64,000 nucleotides of DNA from Micrococcales bacterium (GTDB lineage Bacteria > Actinomycetota > Actinomycetes > S36-B12 > UBA10799): NCBI GenBank assembly GCA_016719135.1, contig JADKAV010000001.1, positions 277,944 through 341,943 on the forward strand, read 5' to 3'. Below, piece after piece: positions 33,007-41,617 of the stretch (position 1 is the first letter of the stretch; each line of letters begins with the position of its first letter). Made by a program: the position numbers and the translations under genes. The notes under the pieces are model-generated. The model was not told the DNA's origin and searched no databases. It saw nothing but the letters and a program-made list of their open reading frames with translations.

Positions 33007-33744
33007 GTGATCGATGCTCTGGCTGCCGCTGTGTTCCTTCTGCCCAGTGAGGATCCGCCTGCCCCTGAGCCCACGCCCAACGCCACCCAGGTCGTCGAGC
33101 CGGACACCGCCAAGGTGGTGAAGAAGGCCCCGCCGATGAAGAAGGTCTACAAGGGCACCGCCAAAATCCGCAAGGGGATGCAGGGGCGCTCGGTACTGCG
33201 CGTGCAGATGCAACTGAATGGCATCGGCAAACCCGCGCCGATGACCGGGGTCTTCGACAAACCGACCGTCAAGGCGTACAAGTCGTTCCAGGACAAGTTC
33301 GGCTACTGGCCCACCGGCACCGTGTCGCAGAAGCAGTCGTTGTTGCTCAAGAAGTTGTACGGCAAAGGTAAGTTGCCCCAAGCATGCATGAGCGGCAAGG
33401 TCCTCTGCATCGACAAGACGCAGTCGGTGCTGCGGATGATGGTCAACGGCAAGCAGAAGCTCGTCACCGACGTACGTTTCGGCTCCGAGCAGACACCGAC
33501 CCGCAACGGCAAGCACCGCGTCCACTCGAAGATCCGCTACCTGATCAGTGACCTCGCCGGAACGCCGATGCCCTACTCCGTGTTCTTCAGCGGCGGCCAG
33601 GCTGTGCATTTCTCGCCCGGCTTCCGCCGCGACGGCTACAACGGCGCCTCGCTGGGCTGCGTCAACGTCCGGGTCTACAAGGACGCGCGCACGATCTACC
33701 AGAACACCCCGGTCGGCGGCCTGGTGTACGTCTACCGCTCGTAA
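33007..33744 (+). CDS. L,D-transpeptidase with peptidoglycan-binding domain
   Basis: 245 residues. After a Pro-rich, Lys-rich N-terminus, a PG-binding-1 type domain (RKGMQGRSVLRVQMQLNGIG to YWPTGTVSQ, residues ~55-105) precedes a YkuD catalytic domain with the histidine in AVHFSPGF and the active-site motif SLGCVNVRVY. Such enzymes make 3-3 cross-links in actinobacterial peptidoglycan. A normal signal peptide is not visible: only about 10 hydrophobic residues (LAAAVFLLP) lie at the N-terminus. Export may be atypical or the start misplaced, although the promoter supports this start. Confidence 0.85.
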   Translation: MIDALAAAVFLLPSEDPPAPEPTPNATQVVEPDTAKVVKKAPPMKKVYKGTAKIRKGMQGRSVLRVQMQLNGIGKPAPMTGVFDKPTVKAYKSFQDKFGYWPTGTVSQKQSLLLKKLYGKGKLPQACMSGKVLCIDKTQSVLRMMVNGKQKLVTDVRFGSEQTPTRNGKHRVHSKIRYLISDLAGTPMPYSVFFSGGQAVHFSPGFRRDGYNGASLGCVNVRVYKDARTIYQNTPVGGLVYVYRS

Positions 33745-33786
33745 CCTCCGCGCACCGACCCATGACCCACGGGGAACAATAGGCCC

Positions 33787-35241
33787 GTGCGGCGCGCGAG
33801 TTTCCTGGTCGACTTCGGCCTGATCGCTACGTGCGCACTGATCGCGGCGCTGCTTGAGCAGGATGCCAACTGGGATCAACTCCAGTACCACTTCTGGTAC
33901 CCGTGGCAACTGCTCCACGGTGGCTTCACCGATCCGGATCTGTACGGCGGTCGCTTCCAGAACCCGCTGCCGCAGGTGCCGTTCTTCCTGCTCGCAGATT
34001 CGCTGAATCCGCAGGTCGCTCAGGCACTGCTTGGCGCGATGGCTGGTGTCGCGGCGGTCCTGACCCGGCGGATCGCGATGCGCGTGCTGCCGTTCGACGG
34101 TGGCTGGCAGGTCGCGGTCAGTACTGGCGCCGCGGTGCTCGCGATGGTGGGTGCGGGTTTCCGCAGTGAACTGGCCACAAGCTACAGCGACGTCCTGTTG
34201 GCGAGTCTGCTGCTCGGAGGTCTGCTGCTGATCCTGCGGGCACAACCGTGGCCGTCTTTCACCGCTGGACTGCTGGCCGGCGCCGCCGTCGGGCTCAAAT
34301 ACACCAGCGCACCGTTCGCGATGGCGGCCGTGGTCGCACTGTTGGTCATGCCGGGGTCTCGGGTTAAGCGGTTGGTTTGGTGGTTCGGCGGTGCGATGAT
34401 CGGGTGGCTGGTCACCGGTGCGGCGTGGGCGCTGAACCTGTGGCGGACGTATGACAGCCCGGTCTTCCCGTTCTGGAACACCGTCTTCGGCAGCCCGTGG
34501 TTCCCCGGCGAGAACCTGACGGACGACCGCTATGGCGTGAGCGGTTTGGGGCAGTGGCTGCAATGGCCATGGGCGATGGCCACCGGGTCGGCCCGGGTGC
34601 TGGATCTGCCGGTGCGTGATCCCCGCTGGTTGTTGCTCGCCGCGGCGGTCGTGGTGCTCGCGTTCTGTTTCCGGCGCATCGATTCTGCAGGTGCCGCCGT
34701 GCTCGCCTACACACTGAGTGGACTGGTCGTGTGGCTGGCGGTCTTCGGTGTCATCCGCTACGCGATCCCGGCCGAGATGCTCGCCGCGGTGATCGTGGTG
34801 TGGGCGTTGAGCATGCTGCTCGGCGCGCGTGCCGTTCTGGCCTCGACGCTGGTGGTGGCAGTCGTGGCCGGCCTGCTGACCGTGTCCGCGGCGGGCCGGC
34901 GGGTGCCGTTCGGTGACCAGTGGTTCCAAGTCGAGCCCAGCGGCTTCGAGGCCGTCCAGCCAGGTGACGCCGTGCTGGTCGACGGGCAGTACCCGAGCAC
35001 GTTCCTGCTTGCCGGGCAACTGCCCGACGGGGTCGAGGTGCATGTGGTGCAGAAGGATTTCACCGGCACCCCTTTGCTCGGCTGGCTGATGGGCGAGCTC
35101 GAGCAGGCCCGAAGGGTGTGGGTGGTCACCGACGCTCCCCCGTCGCAGGTGGATCCGGCTGTCGGAACCATCCTTTACGACGAATGCACCAGAATCAGGA
35201 GCAATGTGGTCAACAGACGCTTGTGCCCGGTGACGTTGTGA
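33787..35241 (+). CDS. Polytopic membrane protein, GT-C/GT87-like
   Basis: 484 residues with about ten hydrophobic segments and an early acidic loop (EQDANWDQLQYHFWYPWQLL) reminiscent of GT-C glycosyltransferases that use polyprenyl-phosphate sugars. The C-terminal 90 residues are soluble (VQPGDAVLVDGQYP...). No firm family assignment. GTG start with AACAAT 6 nt upstream, a leaderless-type signal. Its stop overlaps the start of the Sua5 gene (GTGA), so the two are coupled. Confidence 0.65.
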   Translation: MRRASFLVDFGLIATCALIAALLEQDANWDQLQYHFWYPWQLLHGGFTDPDLYGGRFQNPLPQVPFFLLADSLNPQVAQALLGAMAGVAAVLTRRIAMRVLPFDGGWQVAVSTGAAVLAMVGAGFRSELATSYSDVLLASLLLGGLLLILRAQPWPSFTAGLLAGAAVGLKYTSAPFAMAAVVALLVMPGSRVKRLVWWFGGAMIGWLVTGAAWALNLWRTYDSPVFPFWNTVFGSPWFPGENLTDDRYGVSGLGQWLQWPWAMATGSARVLDLPVRDPRWLLLAAAVVVLAFCFRRIDSAGAAVLAYTLSGLVVWLAVFGVIRYAIPAEMLAAVIVVWALSMLLGARAVLASTLVVAVVAGLLTVSAAGRRVPFGDQWFQVEPSGFEAVQPGDAVLVDGQYPSTFLLAGQLPDGVEVHVVQKDFTGTPLLGWLMGELEQARRVWVVTDAPPSQVDPAVGTILYDECTRIRSNVVNRRLCPVTL

Positions 35242-36203
35242 CGCTGATTCCGGTGCGCGCGTGGCACGACGCAGGTGTCGACGATGCCGCGGTGGGCGCA
35301 GCCGCCGCGTGCCTTGCCCGGCACGGACTGGTGGGCCTTCCGACGGAGACCGTGTACGGGTTGGCCGCGAACGCCTTGGACGCCCGGGCCGTGGGGCGGG
35401 TCTTCGAGGTCAAGGGCAGGCCGGCAGATCACCCGGTGATCGTGCACGTCGCGGACTCCGCGCAGGTGGCACGGTGGGGGCGCTCGGTTCCCGCGTACGC
35501 TCACGCACTGGCCGAGGCCTTGTGGCCAGGTCCACTCACTCTCGTCGTGCCGGCCGTTGACGAGGTCCCGCGGTTCGTCACCGGCGGGCAGCCCACAGTC
35601 GGCCTGCGGTGCCCGGCGCATCCTGTCGCCCTGGCGCTGATCGACGAGGCCGGCCCACTGGCTGCTCCGAGCGCGAACCGGTTCGGTCAGGTCTCCCCGA
35701 CCTCTGCCGCCGATGTGGTCGCGGACATCGGGGACCTGCTGGATCCAGAGCTCGATATGGTCCTGGACGGTGGCGACTGCCCGGTGGGGGTCGAGTCCAC
35801 GATCCTCGACTGCACCGGCGATGCGCCACGGATCCTGCGGTGGGGCGCAGTCGAACTAACCGACGTCGAAGCCGTTACCGGCCTGGCCGTGTCGACGGCG
35901 CCGTCAGCGGTCCGAGCGCCCGGTGGACTGGCCTCTCACTACGCACCCCGAGCACGGGTGCATCTGCAAGGGGACCCAGCCGAGGGCTCTGGGCTGCTGG
36001 CACCAGCCGGAATCGCGACACCACCGGACGTCTCGCGGCTGGCCGCCCCAGGGTCCACCCGCGAGTACGCGGCCTGCCTCTACCGGGCCCTGCGCGACGC
36101 CGACGAATTGGGGCTCACGGACGTTTGGGCAGTTCCGCCTGATGATGGCAGCGCTCTAGCGACGGCGGTGCTGGACCGCTTGACACGCGCGGCAGTGCGA
36201 TAG
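35238..36203 (+). CDS. Threonylcarbamoyl-AMP synthase (Sua5/YciO/YrdC)
   Basis: Makes threonylcarbamoyl-AMP for the t6A37 modification of tRNA. The YrdC domain shows GLVGLPTETVYGLAANALD, VKGRPADHPVIVHV, WPGPLTLVV and AAPSANRFGQVSPT; the C-terminal Sua5 domain follows a linker with SHYAPRA. 321 residues, the long two-domain form. GTG start inside the stop of the preceding gene. A second sua5 normally lies by prmC in actinobacteria, so this may be a paralogue; outside sequence is needed to decide. Confidence 0.88.
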   Translation: MTLIPVRAWHDAGVDDAAVGAAAACLARHGLVGLPTETVYGLAANALDARAVGRVFEVKGRPADHPVIVHVADSAQVARWGRSVPAYAHALAEALWPGPLTLVVPAVDEVPRFVTGGQPTVGLRCPAHPVALALIDEAGPLAAPSANRFGQVSPTSAADVVADIGDLLDPELDMVLDGGDCPVGVESTILDCTGDAPRILRWGAVELTDVEAVTGLAVSTAPSAVRAPGGLASHYAPRARVHLQGDPAEGSGLLAPAGIATPPDVSRLAAPGSTREYAACLYRALRDADELGLTDVWAVPPDDGSALATAVLDRLTRAAVR

Positions 36204-36220
36204 GCCGCTGGCCTGAACCA

Positions 36221-36352
36221 CAGCCGTTGGAGTTGCGCACGTACGTTGGACAAAAGCACACACGTTGGAGAACCACGGCCGCACGTCCAACGCCTGTGCT
36301 TTCGTCCAACGCCTGTACCCAACTCCAACGCCTGTACCCAAGTCCAACGCCT
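36221..36352 (+). repeat. 19-bp-phased GTTGGA/TCCAAC element, copy 2 (extended)
   Basis: GTTGGA at 36226, 36245, 36264; TCCAAC at 36286, 36305, 36324 and a fourth at 36343, all at 19-bp steps. The core is 3 bp shorter than in other copies (16 bp between inner boxes). The element fills the whole gap between sua5 and the next gene, whose TAG stop (36351-36353) replaces the last bases of the fourth unit. Confidence 0.9.
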
Positions 36353-37241
36353 ACCAGCAGAAGTCGGCCGGGAGCAGCAACGGCGATCTTGTCGGGTGCG
36401 CCCCTGCGCTGCGCAAGCGCAAGTCCACGTGCCGACGCTGGAACAACTGACCCCAGAGGAAGTGAAGGACCGCGTAGCCCAGCACCTGCAGACGGGCATC
36501 ACGATTCTTCTCGTTCACCACCGTGCGCTCGACGGTCTGCCCCTTCGGTTTTCGGTACTTTTCCTTACCGTCGAATTCCAAAGCGGTTCTGCCGTCCTCC
36601 AACAGCAGGTCGAGGCGGGCATGGAAGTCCCCGTCGACAACCACGTGCTGGCTGGTCACCTCGTAGCCAAGCTGTTTCACGATCAGCCGCGTCCACGTCT
36701 CGCCGGGCGATTCCGAATTCGGGTCCGCGTTTTCAATCACCCAGCGAACTCTCGCGACTCCGCGCGACCCCTTGAGTCGAGCACAAACGGCCCTCAGGTC
36801 CGCCTCGCTGCACAGTTCCTCGTGCAGAACCGCGTCAGCCACGATCAGCGCATCACGAGGTGAGAGCAGCCGAGCACAATCGGCCACCGTCCATGCCGGG
36901 GTCGCAACCAGCAGCCCGTTGCGTTCCACATACTCGGCTTCGCCGTGCATGACCCGAATCTGCGGCCCATAGGTTCCACGTGCGATATTTCTGACCGTCA
37001 CTTCGGCGGGCGGCTTGGAGGGCACCGGCAACTCCCACGCATGCGCGGCGGAAGGCCCTGTGATGCATGCACCCGGTCGGAGTCTGCTCAGAACCGCCTG
37101 CGCCAGCAAGCCATGTCGGTCCCACGGATCGATGTCAGCGCAGACGTACACGCCTCGGGTCAGTTTCGAGTTGTCCGAGCGCATCGCCTCCAGTTCCCTG
37201 CGCGAAGCGCCGGCAGCTGCGAGATCAGAAGTGAGTAGCAT
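36351..37241 (-). CDS. AbiEi/DUF559-type protein flanked by repeats
   Basis: 296 residues. The N-terminal part resembles AbiEi-like antitoxin proteins of actinobacteria (a winged-helix start, LTRGVYVCADIDPWDRH, then ITGPSAAHAWELP). The C-terminal part resembles the DUF559/Vsr-like PD-(D/E)XK nuclease fold: SPGETWTRLIVKQLG, HARLDLLLEDGRTALEFDGK (Asp, Glu, Lys candidates) and LQVLGYAVLHFLWGQL. No AbiEii-type toxin gene is adjacent, so a toxin-antitoxin role is not supported. Both flanks carry the phased repeat in the same orientation. Whether the nuclease domain is active, and whether it acts on the repeats, is unknown. Confidence 0.7.
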   Translation of the reverse strand: MLLTSDLAAAGASRRELEAMRSDNSKLTRGVYVCADIDPWDRHGLLAQAVLSRLRPGACITGPSAAHAWELPVPSKPPAEVTVRNIARGTYGPQIRVMHGEAEYVERNGLLVATPAWTVADCARLLSPRDALIVADAVLHEELCSEADLRAVCARLKGSRGVARVRWVIENADPNSESPGETWTRLIVKQLGYEVTSQHVVVDGDFHARLDLLLEDGRTALEFDGKEKYRKPKGQTVERTVVNEKNRDARLQVLGYAVLHFLWGQLFQRRHVDLRLRSAGAHPTRSPLLLPADFCW

Positions 37242-37387
37242 CGCCCCACTGTGCGGGCTCAAGGTCTTCAGGGGAACCGGCCGCGGGGAATCTGTGGACC
37301 GAAGACCTCCCTGTCCACAGGTGGTCATCGGCGTTGGGAAAGCGCCGCCGCCAATCTGTGCACCGAAGCTCCCGGCGACAGATCGCA

Positions 37388-37504
37388 CAGCCGTTGGACT
37401 GAAGTACATCCGTTGGAGAAGGGTACGGATGTTGGAGAACCACGGACCGCGCAAGTCCAACGCCTGTGCGCTTCTCCAACGCCTGTACCCAACTCCAACG
37501 CCTG
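37388..37504 (+). repeat. 19-bp-phased GTTGGA/TCCAAC element, copy 3
   Basis: GTTGGA at 37393, 37412, 37431; TCCAAC at 37456, 37475, 37494. The core is GAACCACGGACCGCGCAAG. It lies between the divergent AbiEi/DUF559-like gene and the dehydrogenase gene, about 150 bp upstream of the former and 50 bp upstream of the latter, so it could overlap their promoters. Confidence 0.9.
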
Positions 37505-37553
37505 GGAGGCAGAGCACTCAGCAACACCAGGCACACCGGAGCAGACTGGACCC

Positions 37554-38528
37554 ATGCAAGCAGTGACCATGACGGCCGTGGACGAGATCGCCGCCGGGCA
37601 GCGACCCGATCCCGAGCCCGGTCCTGACGAAGTGCTGATCAAGGTCCAGGCCACCGCTGTGTGCCGCACTGATCTGCAGATCCTGCGCGGGGATCTGCCG
37701 ACCCATCGACTCCCGTTGATCCCCGGACATCAGGTCGTTGGGGAGGTGGTCAGCCCCGGTGAGTTCCACGGCCGCAGAGTGGGACTGGTGTGGCTCGCTC
37801 ACACCTGCGGTGTCTGCAGTTTCTGCACCTCCGGGCGCGAGAACCTGTGCCTGAACGCGAAGTTCACCGGATGGGATCGCGACGGGGGGTACGCGGAACT
37901 GGTCACCGCCCACAAGGACTTCGTGCACCCGCTGCCCGACGGTGACGCGACGGCGCTGGCCCCGTTGCTCTGCGGAGGCGTGATCGGGTTCAGGAGTCTG
38001 CGGGTGGCCGGTATTGGTCCGCAGTCGGCCGGCGCCAGGCTGGGCCTCTACGGCTTCGGCGCGTCGGCGACCATCGCGATCCAGGTGGCGAACTTCTGGG
38101 GCTGCGAGGTCCACGTGGTGACCCGGTCCCCCGCGGAGGTGCAGCGGGCCTACGACCTCGGCGCCGCCTGGGCGGGCACCTACGAGCAGCCACTTCCCAC
38201 GCAACTCGACGCCGCGGTGACCTTCGCCCCCAGCGGGGACGTGGTGATCAGCGCCCTGAAAGCGCTGGATCGCGGCGGAACGGTGGCGATCAACGCCATC
38301 CACCTCGACCGAATCCCGCAGTTCGACTACGACGACCTGTGGTGGGAGCGCAGTCTGCGCTCAGTGGCCAACGTGACGCGCGCGGATGTGCGCGACTTCC
38401 TGGCCGTGGTGGATTCGGCGCGAGTGCAGACGCAGTTCGAGGTACTGCCTCTGGAAGATGCTCCAGTGGCCCTCGAGCGGGTCGAGTCCGGTGATGTCCG
38501 AGGGGCCTTCGTGCTCGTCTGCGACTAG
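37554..38528 (+). CDS. Zinc-binding alcohol dehydrogenase family protein
   Basis: 324-residue medium-chain dehydrogenase. The catalytic zinc site shows AVCRTDLQILRG and PLIPGHQVVGEVV; the structural zinc cysteines are in CGVCSFCTSGRENLCLN; the Rossmann region is LGLYGFGASATIAIQVA. It resembles the AdhA/YjgB-like group annotated as alcohol dehydrogenases; substrate unknown. The start codon lies 50 bp downstream of a phased repeat; no Shine-Dalgarno sequence is obvious. Confidence 0.85.
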   Translation: MQAVTMTAVDEIAAGQRPDPEPGPDEVLIKVQATAVCRTDLQILRGDLPTHRLPLIPGHQVVGEVVSPGEFHGRRVGLVWLAHTCGVCSFCTSGRENLCLNAKFTGWDRDGGYAELVTAHKDFVHPLPDGDATALAPLLCGGVIGFRSLRVAGIGPQSAGARLGLYGFGASATIAIQVANFWGCEVHVVTRSPAEVQRAYDLGAAWAGTYEQPLPTQLDAAVTFAPSGDVVISALKALDRGGTVAINAIHLDRIPQFDYDDLWWERSLRSVANVTRADVRDFLAVVDSARVQTQFEVLPLEDAPVALERVESGDVRGAFVLVCD

Positions 38529-38538
38529 TGTCACGGCC

Positions 38539-40779
38539 ATGCTCTCGCGCGCACGGGCCAGCCTGGATGCCCGGGATTCGAGTCGGCGCGCTCTGCGAAG
38601 GGCGCTGCGGGTCGCACTGGTCGTTCCGCTGACCCTGTTCGCGCTCACGCACCTGCCCTGGGTGTCGCAAGGTGCACTGTTCGGGGTCTTCGCATGCCTT
38701 TCTTTGTTGGTGTTCGCCGACTTCACCGGGCCGCTGCCCAAGCGAACCGCTGCGTACCTCATGACCACCGCTGCGGGAATTCCGTTGATCCTGGTCGGGG
38801 CTTTCGCCGCAGGCGCGCTCTGGTCATCGGTTCTGCTGATGGCAGCCGTCGCGATGCTCGTAGGCATGTTGGGAGTGCTGCGCGGTCTCATCGCTTCGGC
38901 ACAATCGGCCCTTCTGCTCATCACGGTCATCACGTTGACCGCTTCGTCACCTGACCAAGCGGCCGTGGACATCGCCGCGTGGACCATCGGCGGTCTGACC
39001 GCCACCGCGGCCGCGGTGCTCTTGTGGCCGGCCCGTCCCAATCGACCCATTCGCCGGCACATTGCGCAGGCCCTCGATGCGGCAGCCGACGTGGTGGCTG
39101 CGCGATGGGGATCCGAGGCCGACGAAGACATGCTGCGCGGCGCCCGCGCGCGCTTCAACGAGGCCGTCGACGCACTGCACGACTCCTACGACGGGGACCT
39201 CGCACGTCCGTCCGGACTGACGAGCACCGAGCGCGCGCTGGCCGAACTCGTCGACGAAATCTCACGGCTGCGCTACATGCAGAAGTGGGAGGATCTCGCC
39301 GAACACAAAGACCCCGTCCTGCAAGTAGCCGCACAACGCTTGTGTCAGGTGACCGTGGAGTCCATGCGGGCGTGCTCGGCCAGACTGCGCGGCGGGCACG
39401 ATCCGCTGTCCTCGAAGCGGCTCTCGGTCGTTCGCGCACAGAACCTTTCCGATGTTGCCGACTGGCTCGACTCGCACAGTGCCGACGTCACGGCCAAGCG
39501 CCAGCAGATCGACGACATGTTCCCACTGCGGATCACCAATCTGGTCACCACCCGTGTCATGGACCAGACCATCTCACTGGACCCCCGACCCGGTGACGAA
39601 CCGGCGGACCCCGAAGGCGTCGGTGCGGCCAGCATCCAGATCAAGCCGCGGTCCAAGCGACAGCGTTTGCGAGCGCACTTGTCCTGGGAATCGCCGTGGT
39701 TCCGCAACGCGCTGCGTTCAGCCGTGGCCCTTTCCATCAGCATCGCGGTCGCCAAATCCGTGACCCTGGAGCATCCGTTCTGGATCGTGCTGGGCACGTT
39801 GAGCGCACTGCGCTTCGATGCCCTGGGAACCGGCCGCACCGCCCGCCAGGCACTGATCGGAACCGGGGCCGGTGTGCTGGTCGGCGCAATCCTGATCCTG
39901 CTTTTCGGACCCGACCCGCAACTCTGGTGGCTGGTCTTTCCGGCCGTACTGTTCCTCGCCGCCTACACACCGGGCACCTTCTCGTTGGCCATCGGACAGG
40001 CGGCCTTCAGTTTGGTCGTCATCGTGCTCTTCTCCATCGTGACGCCAGCGCGCCTGGAGACCGCGACGGCACGGGTCGTGGATGTGGCGCTCGGCCTGGC
40101 GATCAGCCTGCTCGTCAGCGTCCTCATGTGGCCGCGGGGTGTGGTCCAAACGTTGAACAAGCGCTTCAGCGAGGCGATGACCACGGCGTGCGATTTCTAC
40201 GTAGCTTCCGTGGACTGGATGGCCGGTGGTGCGATCGATGACCGCCTGCTCGCCGACTTCCAGATCCGCAGCTACCGCGCCTTGGACCGGGCCACCGAGG
40301 CCCTGGACCTGTCGATCGCCCAGCGCCCGCCACAAGCGATCGTGCTGACGCAATGGACCCGCTTCTCGAACACGGTGGGACACGTCGATTTCGCCGCCCG
40401 GATCGCACCACCCGCAGTGGAACTGGTCAAGCAGCGCGGCCCGGACAGACCGATCCCCGATGCGCTGGTCGGCCCGATGCTCAACGGCGCCAACGACGTG
40501 CGCACTCGGTTGCAGGACGTGAGCCGCCGGTGGTGTGAGGGGCAGTTGACGACCGGTGAAGATGCAGCGGCGCCCGATCCGCAGGCCACGGAGTTCACGG
40601 TGTCAGCCGCGGTGATCCGGCAACGACGCGTCATCGACGCCTACCTCGACCGGCCGAGCACCTGGCGCGGGACCGGGGCCGACCCGCGGCCGGTCATCGC
40701 AACATGGCTGACAGACTGGACCGCGATGCTGGACCGCAGTGCTCAAGTTCTGGCGCTGTCGGTGCGTTCAGAACACTGA
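38539..40779 (+). CDS. FUSC family membrane protein
   Basis: 746 residues in two halves, each with a cluster of hydrophobic helices (about residues 25-155 and 395-540) separated by and followed by long cytoplasmic helical regions. This is the architecture of fusaric-acid-resistance/aromatic-acid-exporter (FUSC) proteins. Substrate unknown. Starts 11 bp after the dehydrogenase stop, so the two are probably co-transcribed. The 3' end overlaps the convergent YdeI-family gene by 12 bp. Confidence 0.8.
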   Translation: MLSRARASLDARDSSRRALRRALRVALVVPLTLFALTHLPWVSQGALFGVFACLSLLVFADFTGPLPKRTAAYLMTTAAGIPLILVGAFAAGALWSSVLLMAAVAMLVGMLGVLRGLIASAQSALLLITVITLTASSPDQAAVDIAAWTIGGLTATAAAVLLWPARPNRPIRRHIAQALDAAADVVAARWGSEADEDMLRGARARFNEAVDALHDSYDGDLARPSGLTSTERALAELVDEISRLRYMQKWEDLAEHKDPVLQVAAQRLCQVTVESMRACSARLRGGHDPLSSKRLSVVRAQNLSDVADWLDSHSADVTAKRQQIDDMFPLRITNLVTTRVMDQTISLDPRPGDEPADPEGVGAASIQIKPRSKRQRLRAHLSWESPWFRNALRSAVALSISIAVAKSVTLEHPFWIVLGTLSALRFDALGTGRTARQALIGTGAGVLVGAILILLFGPDPQLWWLVFPAVLFLAAYTPGTFSLAIGQAAFSLVVIVLFSIVTPARLETATARVVDVALGLAISLLVSVLMWPRGVVQTLNKRFSEAMTTACDFYVASVDWMAGGAIDDRLLADFQIRSYRALDRATEALDLSIAQRPPQAIVLTQWTRFSNTVGHVDFAARIAPPAVELVKQRGPDRPIPDALVGPMLNGANDVRTRLQDVSRRWCEGQLTTGEDAAAPDPQATEFTVSAAVIRQRRVIDAYLDRPSTWRGTGADPRPVIATWLTDWTAMLDRSAQVLALSVRSEH

Positions 40780-41334
40780 CTCGCCATCCTGCGCCGCTGC
40801 CACGATCTTCGCGATCCGCTGCTGCCGGGTCGAGGGTCGTTTGGCCGCCTTCACCCACTGCAAGGCCTGTTTGCGTCGCCCGGGTGTGAAGCCTTCGAAC
40901 ACGCCGCGCAGGTTCCCGAGTGCCGCGTCCAGGTCGTCCGGGACGATCAAGGCCTCCACATCGTCGAGGAAGTAGAACGACCCGTTGGCTTTGGCTACTT
41001 CCACGGCTGCCAGCCCGGCGGGCTGCAATCGTCCCTGCAGCTTCTCCAGGCGCTTCTTGTTGACCGCGGACCACCAACTTGTGGGCTTGCGGGGGGTCAG
41101 GCGGACCCCGCCGCGTTGATCGTCGAACGACTGCGCTGTGGAGTCGATCCAGCCGAAGATCAGACATTCTTCGACGATGTCGACGTAGGCGATGGCTGGT
41201 CGACCCGTGCTGGGGCGCCACTGGACCAGCCAGATGCCGCGATGCGTGGTGTGGTTGGCTTCGAGCCAGTCGTGCAGCGCCTGCCGCGTCTCCAGCGCAA
41301 CCCTGGGCAGCGGGTTGCGTTCGACGACCGGCAC
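40768..41334 (-). CDS. YdeI/OmpD-associated family protein
   Basis: 188 residues with the family segments HRGIWLVQW, YVDIVEECLIFGWIDSTAQSFDD, RLTPRKPTSWWSAVNKKRLEKL and the C-terminal FTPGRRKQALQWVKAAKRPSTR. Members are small cytoplasmic proteins linked to peptide or envelope stress in some bacteria; molecular function is unknown. GTG start 1 bp after the stop of the upstream winged-helix gene, so both are probably co-transcribed. Confidence 0.82.
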   Translation of the reverse strand: MPVVERNPLPRVALETRQALHDWLEANHTTHRGIWLVQWRPSTGRPAIAYVDIVEECLIFGWIDSTAQSFDDQRGGVRLTPRKPTSWWSAVNKKRLEKLQGRLQPAGLAAVEVAKANGSFYFLDDVEALIVPDDLDAALGNLRGVFEGFTPGRRKQALQWVKAAKRPSTRQQRIAKIVAAAQDGESVF

Positions 41335-41335
41335 G

Positions 41336-41617
41336 TCAGTCGAAGAGGTTGAGCAAGTCCCCGATGCGATGACCTGCTTCCTCCGGGTGCCGGAACTGCC
41401 CGCGGGTGTTCACGCCATAGGTGTTGCGCCGACCGACCTTGGTCTTGCGCAGGTAGTTCGACTCCTCGAGATCGGCGAGGATGGTCTGCGCAGCCCGCTC
41501 AGTGATCCCCACCGCTGTGGCGATATCCCGGACGCGCGCGTCAGGGTTGCGGTGCACGTAAATCAGGACGTGTCCGTGATTCGTCAGAAACGTCCACTTC
41601 CTGCGTTGCTCCGTCAT
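41336..41617 (-). CDS. Winged-helix DNA-binding protein
   Basis: 93 residues (97 if the ATG at 41629 is used). A compact winged helix: NHGHVLIYVHRNPDARVRDI, the HTH VGITERAAQTILADLEE, and a basic wing YLRKTKVGRRNTYGV. Resembles MarR/ArsR-like small regulators. Its 5' end overlaps the 3' end of terC by about 77 bp in another frame, an unusually long same-strand overlap. Confidence 0.75.
   Translation of the reverse strand: MTEQRRKWTFLTNHGHVLIYVHRNPDARVRDIATAVGITERAAQTILADLEESNYLRKTKVGRRNTYGVNTRGQFRHPEEAGHRIGDLLNLFD

Noticed and set aside
36351..37241. Complete AbiE toxin-antitoxin pair
   Set aside because: Only the AbiEi-like half is present; no nucleotidyltransferase (AbiEii) gene is adjacent on either side.
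36221..37504. Integron attC sites
   Set aside because: GTTGGAC fits the attC GTTRRRY half-site, but the order is inside-out (GTT boxes left, AAC boxes right on both strands), boxes are triplicated, and there is no integrase.
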